Positions 1 through 5,237 of a DNA stretch of 12,504 bases are shown one piece after another (the first letter of the stretch is position 1; the number at the start of each line of letters is the position of its first letter). Made by a program: the position numbers and the translations under genes. A model generated the notes under the pieces. The model worked only from the letters and a program-made list of their open reading frames with translations, did not search any database and was not told the origin of the DNA. Origin of the DNA: Thermoflavifilum sp. (lineage in GTDB: Bacteria; Bacteroidota; Bacteroidia; Chitinophagales; Chitinophagaceae); contig JADGHY010000037.1 of NCBI GenBank assembly GCA_019683625.1, positions 1 through 12,504 of the forward strand. Reading direction: 5' to 3'.

Positions 1-1
1 A

Positions 2-88
2 GATACAAGTGATATTGACAAGCAGATTAGAGCTCTTATTCAGGTTGCTAATAATAAAATTATTGTTCAAAAAACTTTATTTAACTAA
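2..88 (+). CDS. C-terminal tail of a plus-strand gene entering from the left edge (unrecognised)
   Basis: Reading from base 2, the plus strand is open for 28 codons and then stops at TAA 86-88. The peptide begins DTSDIDKQIRALIQ and ends QKTLFN. It has a natural composition (charged residues mixed with I, L and V, no low complexity) and looks like the end of a soluble protein. Nothing in it identifies a family. It overlaps the stop end of the minus-strand FUSC gene by 8 bases (81-88), a tail-to-tail arrangement common between compact convergent genes. The first 80 bases are clearly more AT-rich than the rest of the window. The alternative is chance read-through of a non-coding edge, since 28 open codons is not decisive. 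Confidence 0.45.
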   Translation, partial: DTSDIDKQIRALIQVANNKIIVQKTLFN

Positions 89-2366
89 ATCTGGCTTTTT
101 TACCTTGATATTCGTTAATCCTTTCACTCTGTTGGTTTTCATTTCTTTCTTTTATGACTTTCATCGCCTGGTAACTGCCCTGAACTTCGCGAACAAGCAA
201 GTTTATCCATTCCTGCATCAGCTGCCATTGGTGTTTTTCCTTCGAATGCGTTTCCATTATTTCGGGTTGATATTGCTCCCCAACAGGTACAGATAGTGAT
301 TGCACTTTGCTGTCATCAGCTGCAGATGCATGATGGCTTTCAGAAAGGCCAGTGGGCAAAAGCTTCAGGGTTTCATGCATCAGCTGATCAAGTTTCTGCA
401 TGATTTGCTGCTGATGTTGCAAAACCTCTGCCGGAACGGGATGTGCGTTGTTATGATCCTTGCGAAGATATTGACCTAAGGTATTTAGCAGGCGCGTGAT
501 GCGAATCTGATGACCTAAAATGATAAAATAGTCCTGCACATTTTGCTGATGAGCTTCGGGTTCATCTTGCATGCGGCGGAGGGAAAGAAAAGCATTCTGG
601 TTGCTGATTTCTGCTTTCCGGCGATAAGGGAGCAGTTGTTGAAAGGTTTTGCGTTGACCAGCCAGCGCTGCCGCAATTTGCTGAAGGTAGGCTGCATTGG
701 CCTCAATAGCCTGGGCGAGGAGCGTTGGGAAACGATATTTTTCCCAGAAAGGCCAAAAAGCATATCCACCCACCAAAGCAAGAGCTGAACCAGCTAAGGT
801 TACCAGCAAGCGAATCAGCCCCAGCTGCCAGGTAACCGGTTCCAGCAGGTGAAACAAGGCAATGACCATGATGGTAATAAAAAATGCGGCTACCGCATAT
901 CGGCGTTGAATAAAATAGGCCATCCAGAAAGAGCAAAAGGCCACGATGCAAAGATTCACACCCAATGGCAAATGCAGCCAAAACAATATGGATCCCACAA
1001 TTACGCCAGCCAAGGTGCCCTGCACACGTTGCGAGGCCTTTTGAAACGTAGCGCCGAATTCGGGCTGCAACACAATCATGGTGGTCATCGCCAGCCAATA
1101 GCCATGCGGAATATGAAAATATTTATACAATGCCACGCCAATGCCCATTGCCAGCGAAAGCCGCAGGGCATACCGAAAGATAAACGATCGGAAGCTGAGC
1201 GAAAATCTTACCCAGGGAATGGTTTGCGGGATTGAAGCACTGATCATAAATTGCCTCAAAAACACGGTAAAATCGGTACGGCTGGAAATCCAGCCTTCCA
1301 AGATTTGCAAGGCCTCTTCCAGCTGCTCAAATATGGCTTCAAGGATCGGGCGAATCGCTTCTGCCGGCTGTAGGGAAGAGGAAGTGGGCATGGCCTTAAG
1401 TTGTTCCATCCACAGATTGGCACTGTGGCGGCTGCGCTGGAGGCTGATGCGGGTAAAATACACATTTTCCCGGCGATGGGTGATGATGCTCAGCGCCAGC
1501 CTTTCGGCGGTGCGGGAAAGATTGTCTAGCATATACAGCAGGCCTTCGCGAGGAAAGTGGGCATGAGCTCGATATTGATCGATGGTGGTGCGAAGGGCAG
1601 AGAGGGTGTTGGCCATCTGCGAAGCAATGCGGCGCAGTTCCACCAGCTGGTACACCTGGCGGTAAAGCCTTGCCCGAGACAGCGCCTGTTTGCGGCTCAG
1701 CCATTCCATGGAATCATTCATCGCTTGGCGAAAGGCCAGTTCCTGCTCGTCAAGTCTATCAATAGGATCGGGTGAAGGATGTGATTGCTGAAGTTGTTGA
1801 GCATGATAAAAGGCGTGCAACCAATCGGCCAGGGCCTTCCACACCAAGGCCACCGACCGGCGAAAGGGGCTGAAAGGCACAAACAGCCAGGCAATTGCCG
1901 TGAAAAGTATGGCCAATAAGCCTCCGATGAGCACCCACACAAAAAGGTGCTGAGCTTCTGGCCAATGGCCCGGATGGTCGAGGGTGAGCAAATACAGCAG
2001 CAAAACGGAAACAGTGATGCCGGGGCCGAAATTGCCTGTCTGCCGGACAAAGCCACCCAAGAATGCAAGCCCCATCATCAGCAAACTGGCTACCCACCAG
2101 GAATGGCCAGCCAATGTGCCCAGCATGGCGCATACCGCACAGGCCAGGGTAGCTCCGCTCAGGATAAGGATCTTCAGCGGATAGCTGCCAGGAATGATGA
2201 TATTCGAAAGCAGCTGCGCCGTCAGGGATATCCACACGGCGGGCCCCATGTGGCCTGTCATCAATCCCCCGATTAACGGCAATACAAAAGCCAGCGTCAC
2301 CCGGATGGCCCGGCCAACGGCAGGTTCAAAATACTCCTGTAATACCAGCTGTTGAAATGGTTTCAA
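81..2366 (-). CDS. FUSC/YccS-like inner-membrane protein, 761 aa
   Basis: Predicted inner-membrane protein of the FUSC superfamily (YccS/YhfK and aromatic-acid exporter relatives). Two matching halves are visible. Hydrophobic segments at about residues 22-165 (roughly six helices) are followed by a charged, helical cytoplasmic stretch at about 170-390. A second membrane block covers about 398-545, and a second cytoplasmic helical tail runs to 761, rich in Q, E and K and probably partly coiled coil. The second block carries the family-typical pattern HGYWLAMTTMIVLQPEFG (421-438) followed by RVQGTLAGVIVG (447-458). Length fits full-size YccS-type proteins. The start is TTG: an in-frame TGA lies ten codons upstream with no ATG between, and the next Met (residue 36) falls inside the first membrane segment. 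A strong Bacteroidota promoter lies about 45-80 bases upstream. Membership of the family is firm; the substrate is unknown, and export of aromatic acids or envelope stress functions would be guesses. Confidence 0.9.
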   Translation of the reverse strand: MKPFQQLVLQEYFEPAVGRAIRVTLAFVLPLIGGLMTGHMGPAVWISLTAQLLSNIIIPGSYPLKILILSGATLACAVCAMLGTLAGHSWWVASLLMMGLAFLGGFVRQTGNFGPGITVSVLLLYLLTLDHPGHWPEAQHLFVWVLIGGLLAILFTAIAWLFVPFSPFRRSVALVWKALADWLHAFYHAQQLQQSHPSPDPIDRLDEQELAFRQAMNDSMEWLSRKQALSRARLYRQVYQLVELRRIASQMANTLSALRTTIDQYRAHAHFPREGLLYMLDNLSRTAERLALSIITHRRENVYFTRISLQRSRHSANLWMEQLKAMPTSSSLQPAEAIRPILEAIFEQLEEALQILEGWISSRTDFTVFLRQFMISASIPQTIPWVRFSLSFRSFIFRYALRLSLAMGIGVALYKYFHIPHGYWLAMTTMIVLQPEFGATFQKASQRVQGTLAGVIVGSILFWLHLPLGVNLCIVAFCSFWMAYFIQRRYAVAAFFITIMVIALFHLLEPVTWQLGLIRLLVTLAGSALALVGGYAFWPFWEKYRFPTLLAQAIEANAAYLQQIAAALAGQRKTFQQLLPYRRKAEISNQNAFLSLRRMQDEPEAHQQNVQDYFIILGHQIRITRLLNTLGQYLRKDHNNAHPVPAEVLQHQQQIMQKLDQLMHETLKLLPTGLSESHHASAADDSKVQSLSVPVGEQYQPEIMETHSKEKHQWQLMQEWINLLVREVQGSYQAMKVIKERNENQQSERINEYQGKKARFS

Positions 2367-2411
2367 CCGTTTTTCCAGAAAATTACATGATCAGCTTAAA
2401 ATCAAAGCAAG

Positions 2412-2444
2412 CAAATTTATCCGTGCCTTGATCTGGCAAACAAA
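2412..2444 (-). promoter_or_regulatory. Promoter of the FUSC gene (Bacteroidota housekeeping type)
   Basis: On the minus strand the sequence reads TTTG (2444-2441), 21 bases, then TAAATTTG (2419-2412). This matches both boxes and the spacing of the Bacteroides primary-sigma consensus TTTG-N19-21-TAnnTTTG. Transcription would begin near 2405-2408, giving a leader of about 40 bases before the TTG start at 2366. It lies in the 122-base gap after the synthase stop codon, so the FUSC gene is probably transcribed on its own as well as by any read-through from upstream. No convincing terminator hairpin was seen in the same gap (2367-2488). Confidence 0.65.
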
Positions 2445-2488
2445 AGCATTTCATGGCTGATCCCGAAGAAGATGGCTAAGAATCCCGT

Positions 2489-3733
2489 TTAACGCATCAA
2501 CGGAATTTCTTCTTGTTGATAAGCATGCGCATCAAGCTTTTTCTTCACTTCTGCAAAGGCATAGAGGGTTTGCTCAATATCGGCGTCGGTATGCACGGCT
2601 GTGGGGGTGAGGCGATAGATGATTTGCCCTTTTGGAATAACCGGATACACGACAATAGAACAGAACACATGATAAGTTTCCCGCAGGTCAACCAGCATGG
2701 CTGTGGCTTCGGGTATGCTGCCTTTCATGTAAACCGGCGTCACGGGCGAATTAGTATGGCCAATATCGAAGCCATTTTTCTTCAAGCCTTCCTGGAGCTT
2801 ACGCACGTTGCTCCAGAGTTTTTCCCGCAGTTCCGGATGATTGCGCAACAACTCCAGCCGTTTGAGATTGCCAATTACAATTGGCAGGGGCAGCGATTTG
2901 GCAAAAATCTGAGAACGAATATTGTACCGCAGATAATCGATTACCGGTTTTTCCCCGCTCACAAAGCCGCCGATAGAAGCCATGGATTTGGCAAAGGTGG
3001 AGAAGTAAAGGTCAATACCGTCTTGGCAGCCCTGATGTTCACCCGTGCCGGCACCGGTTTGGCCCATGGTGCCAAAGCCATGAGCATCATCCACCAGCAG
3101 GCGGAAGGGATATTTTTCTTTTAAGGCAATGATTTCTTTCAGTTTGCCCTGGTCGCCAGCCATGCCAAACACACCTTCGGTAATCAGCAAAATACCACCA
3201 CCTGTGGTTTTTACCATTTCGGTAGCCCGTTTCAGTTGTTTTTCACAATCCTCCACATCATTATGTTTGAACACATAGCGGTGGCCGGCATGCAGCCGCA
3301 CGCCGTCGATGATACACGCATGGCTCTCAGCATCATACACAATCACATCATGGCGGTTGCAAAGGGCATCAATGGAGCTCATGATGCCCTGATAGCCGTA
3401 GTTTAACAAGCAGGTATCTTCTTTATGAACAAAAGCAGAAAGCTCTTTTTCCAGTTGTTCATGATAATCCGTATTCCCACTCATCATGCGGGCGCCCATC
3501 GGCGCAGCCAGTCCAAACTCAGCGGCAGCGCGGGCATCAGTTTCCCTCACCTCGGGATGATTAGCCAAGCCCAAATAATTATTTAAGCTCCAGATGATTT
3601 TTTCTTTGCCCCGAAATTTCATGCGGTTACCAATAGGCCCCTCCAGCTTGGGGAAGGCAAAATAACCATGAGCACGATCAGAATGTTGTCCGATAGGACC
3701 TTTGTTTTTCAACAGCTTCTCGAAGATATCCAT
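2489..3733 (-). CDS. PLP-dependent alpha-oxoamine synthase (serine palmitoyltransferase / cysteate acyltransferase / KBL-like), 414 aa
   Basis: Fold-type I PLP enzyme of the alpha-oxoamine synthase family, which joins an amino acid to an acyl-CoA with loss of CO2 (or, for KBL, acts on glycine and acetyl-CoA). Visible landmarks: NNYLGLANHP near the N terminus (51-60), the PLP-stacking His in ESHAC (H138), the cofactor-binding VDDAHGFG (D215, H218) and the Schiff-base lysine in STFAKS (K249), followed by the family-typical IGGFVSG. Length (414 aa) is normal. The first 30 residues (KGPIGQHSDRAHGYFAFPKL) resemble a conserved Bacteroidota subgroup often labelled only as class I/II aminotransferase. 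Candidate reactions are serine plus palmitoyl-CoA (sphingolipids), cysteate plus acyl-CoA (capnine-type sulfonolipids), or glycine plus acetyl-CoA. The sequence does not settle which. No biotin or threonine-degradation genes are adjacent, which weakly disfavours BioF and KBL. The start is ATG with no clear Shine-Dalgarno sequence; a matching promoter lies just upstream. Confidence 0.9.
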   Translation of the reverse strand: MDIFEKLLKNKGPIGQHSDRAHGYFAFPKLEGPIGNRMKFRGKEKIIWSLNNYLGLANHPEVRETDARAAAEFGLAAPMGARMMSGNTDYHEQLEKELSAFVHKEDTCLLNYGYQGIMSSIDALCNRHDVIVYDAESHACIIDGVRLHAGHRYVFKHNDVEDCEKQLKRATEMVKTTGGGILLITEGVFGMAGDQGKLKEIIALKEKYPFRLLVDDAHGFGTMGQTGAGTGEHQGCQDGIDLYFSTFAKSMASIGGFVSGEKPVIDYLRYNIRSQIFAKSLPLPIVIGNLKRLELLRNHPELREKLWSNVRKLQEGLKKNGFDIGHTNSPVTPVYMKGSIPEATAMLVDLRETYHVFCSIVVYPVIPKGQIIYRLTPTAVHTDADIEQTLYAFAEVKKKLDAHAYQQEEIPLMR

Positions 3734-3765
3734 AAGGCAGATTTTAAGGTGTCAAACAAGCCTTA

Positions 3766-3798
3766 CAAAAGTATAAAATCCACTTCTTTTCTGCCGAA
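3766..3798 (-). promoter_or_regulatory. Promoter of the alpha-oxoamine synthase gene
   Basis: On the minus strand the -7 box TACTTTTG (3773-3766) is an exact match to TAnnTTTG. Twenty-one bases upstream lies TTCG (3798-3795), one mismatch from the TTTG -33 box. The predicted transcript starts near 3759-3763, leaving about 25-30 bases before the ATG at 3733. A 6-bp dyad, TAAGGC (3765-3760) and GCCTTA (3738-3733), brackets the predicted leader, and its second arm ends on the A of the start codon. Confidence 0.55.
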
Positions 3799-3864
3799 CA
3801 TTTTCCATGAATGCCCTTCCAGCAGGCTTTGCCTGTACGCGCCGGCTGGTACAAAAAAATTTTT

Positions 3865-3894
3865 TTTGGCGTTTAGGGGGAACCCTAGCATTTG
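3865..3894 (+). promoter_or_regulatory. Possible fecR promoter with embedded dyad
   Basis: TTTG (3865-3868) follows a run of seven A and eight T (3854-3867) that could bend DNA or act as an upstream element. A degenerate -7 box, TA-GCA-TTTG (3886-3894), lies downstream; its inner gap is three bases instead of two and the spacer is 17 instead of 19-21, so the match is weak. A perfect 5-bp inverted repeat, TAGGG-GGAA-CCCTA (3874-3887), sits between the boxes and touches the -7 element, where an operator would be expected. The start would be about 18-20 bases before the fecR ATG. An ECF-type promoter with an unknown consensus is an equally good reading. Confidence 0.3.
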
Positions 3895-3918
3895 ATTGTT
3901 CTTATAGAAAAAGGCTTC

Positions 3919-5010
3919 ATGGAAATAGATGAACAAAGGTTGTGGATCATGATGAGCCGCAAACTTACCGGTGAGGCAACTGATGAGGAAGTCAGGCAAT
4001 TAGATGAATGGTTGAAGCATGATCCCCGTGCCATGTATTGTTATCAGGTGTTTTTGCAGCTGTGGCAGGCTGAAGGCGGTTCTATGCATCCGGAAGAATT
4101 GGCCGAGAAATATGCCCTTCAGCAAAAACGTATCCATGATGCTGATGAGAAAAAAATGCCAAAGCAGCTCAGGCCTCGGCGTGTAGGCTGGCAGGTGATG
4201 CTGGCTGCTGCAGCCATGGCCGGAGTCGTGGTGATGATTGGGTTAATGAAAAAAACTTTCACCTTTCAAACCAACACTGTTCAGCAGCAATGGGCTACTT
4301 TGTCTACCCCAAATGGCATGAGGGCGCATATCATTTTACCCGATAGTACAGAGGTTTGGTTAAATGCGGGCAGTCAGATTCGTTATCGGAAAGATATTGA
4401 CACGGCTTCCCTGCGCGAGATTGTGCTCGCCGGTGAAGCTTATTTTCAGGTGCAGCATCGCGTGCATCAGCCCATGATCATCCACACCCAGCATGTGGAC
4501 ATTCGCGATCTGGGCACTTCTTTTAACGTGCGGGCTTACCCGGGCGATCCCGTCACGGAAGCTACGCTGATTGAAGGTTCCATTGAAGTCATCAGCCGAA
4601 GCCATCCCGAAGAAAAAATTCGCTTAAAGCCCAGCCAACGCATCACCTTTTATCATGACACCTGGACGCTAAACACGGATCTGGCCCGGCAAAACCATAG
4701 CTCTGGCAACGATGCAAAAAACTATGCCCTCACCCAGGTGAAACCCGATCCCAAGGAAAGCTTGATTCCCGATACGGCTTGGAAGGTAAATAAACTGGTG
4801 TTCCAAAGTGAACGCTTTGATGAGTTGGTGAAGCAATTAGAACGTTGGTACAATGTGCACATCGTACTCAAAAGCAGGCAGGTAGCCGATTACAAGCTTA
4901 CCGGTAGTTTTGAAAACGAAAGCATACAACAGGCATTGAAAGCTTTGCAGATTACGGCTCCCTTTCGCTACCGCGTGCAAGCAGATACGGTATGGATTAC
5001 CGGACCTTAA
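3919..5010 (+). CDS. FecR-family anti-sigma factor, 363 aa
   Basis: Single-pass inner-membrane regulator of the FecR family, which holds an ECF sigma factor inactive until the partner outer-membrane transporter signals. In order: a cytoplasmic N-terminal segment (1-90) with the FecR_N pattern MSRKLTGEATDEEVRQLDEW (12-31), one membrane helix at about 92-110, the periplasmic FecR domain (about 121-230, with LPDSTEVWLNAGSQIRY and LAGEAYFQV), and a C-terminal DUF4974 domain (about 291-360, with FDELVKQLERWYNV and LTGSFENESIQQALKALQ), the part thought to contact the STN domain of SusC. The ATG at 3919 is preferred over an in-frame TTG at 3892 because AAAAAGG lies just upstream and the family domain begins within 12 residues. 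It lies 227 bases before a SusC with an STN domain, the expected partner. The usual adjacent sigma-factor gene is missing: the upstream genes are divergent and unrelated. The sigma partner is presumably elsewhere. Confidence 0.93.
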   Translation: MEIDEQRLWIMMSRKLTGEATDEEVRQLDEWLKHDPRAMYCYQVFLQLWQAEGGSMHPEELAEKYALQQKRIHDADEKKMPKQLRPRRVGWQVMLAAAAMAGVVVMIGLMKKTFTFQTNTVQQQWATLSTPNGMRAHIILPDSTEVWLNAGSQIRYRKDIDTASLREIVLAGEAYFQVQHRVHQPMIIHTQHVDIRDLGTSFNVRAYPGDPVTEATLIEGSIEVISRSHPEEKIRLKPSQRITFYHDTWTLNTDLARQNHSSGNDAKNYALTQVKPDPKESLIPDTAWKVNKLVFQSERFDELVKQLERWYNVHIVLKSRQVADYKLTGSFENESIQQALKALQITAPFRYRVQADTVWITGP

Positions 5011-5073
5011 TACTTTTTCATTACCCTTAAACCCATGTACCATGATGCCATATAATTCCAGTTAACACACAAA

Positions 5074-5151
5074 ACGGGAAACGCACACTACATCTGTGCA
5101 TGAAAATCCGCCTGGGGGCAGGCGGCATGCACGAGCCGGTGCATTTCCCGT
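5074..5151 (+). promoter_or_regulatory. 78-base structured element in the susC leader (candidate cis-regulatory RNA)
   Basis: An 8-bp outer stem, ACGGGAAA (5074-5081) with TTTCCCGT (5144-5151), encloses inner pairings that can be drawn two ways. Form A is a cloverleaf: GCACA/TGTGC (5083-5087 with 5095-5099), CCGCCTG/CAGGCGG with a GGGG loop (5108-5114 with 5119-5125) and TGCAC/GTGCA (5128-5132 with 5139-5143). Form B is one rod: GCAC/GTGC (5083-5086 with 5139-5142), GTGCATG/CATGCAC (5096-5102 with 5126-5132), a five-base bulge AAAAT, then the same central hairpin. Arms 1 and 3 of A cannot coexist with B. All pairings are perfect Watson-Crick. The length and outer stem recall a tRNA, but the D-loop GG and T-loop TTC are absent. 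It matches no riboswitch I recognise. It could act as leader RNA, as a cruciform-forming protein site, or be a REP-like repeat. Confidence 0.5.
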
Positions 5152-5161
5152 GAACAGTACA

Positions 5162-5207
5162 TTCTTCTTCGCTCAAAGGCCTTAAAACATCGAAGAAGAA
5201 AAGGCTT
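5162..5207 (+). promoter_or_regulatory. Second hairpin in the susC leader, with a competing stem
   Basis: A perfect 10-bp inverted repeat, TTCTTCTTCG (5162-5171) and CGAAGAAGAA (5191-5200), has a 19-base loop. The loop contains the palindrome AAGGCCTT (5176-5183), whose AGGCCTT part (5177-5183) can instead pair with AAGGCTT (5201-5207), 7 bp including one G-U. The stem ends 37 bases before the susC ATG. No U-run follows, so it is not a standard intrinsic terminator; control of translation or mRNA stability fits better. It follows the 78-base element by 10 bases. Confidence 0.45.
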
Positions 5208-5237
5208 ATTTATTGATCAAATAAACCGATTAAAGTT

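Noticed and set aside
9..296. Plus-strand reading frame starting with GTG at base 9
   Set aside because: It lies almost wholly antisense to the 3' end of the FUSC gene, has a low-complexity F/L-rich product and matches no family pattern. The frame from base 2 is the more natural one at this edge.
2513..3124. 203-codon plus-strand frame antisense to the PLP enzyme
   Set aside because: The minus strand here has an unmistakable PLP-enzyme product; the antisense frame is a by-product of its codon usage.
3823..3853. Hairpins CAGGC-TTT-GCCTG (3823-3835) and TGTAC/GTACA (3834-3838 with 3849-3853) as a terminator or regulatory RNA
   Set aside because: They lie upstream of two divergent genes, where nothing needs terminating; the stems are 5 bp and overlap each other. 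The following T-run belongs to the A7T8 tract.
3892..3918. Upstream TTG start for fecR, adding nine residues
   Set aside because: The ATG at 3919 has AAAAAGG just before it and the FecR N-terminal domain begins soon after; the extension would overlap the possible -7 box.
5051..5056. TATAAT as a sigma-70-like -10 box for susC
   Set aside because: Bacteroidota primary sigma uses TAnnTTTG, and there is no matching -35/-33 box at a suitable distance upstream.
5074..5151. tRNA gene (8-bp closing stem, three arms, about tRNA length)
   Set aside because: The D-loop lacks GG, there is no TTCRANNNN T-loop, the middle loop has only four bases and so no anticodon, and the arms can refold into a rod. 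On the minus strand the same tests fail.
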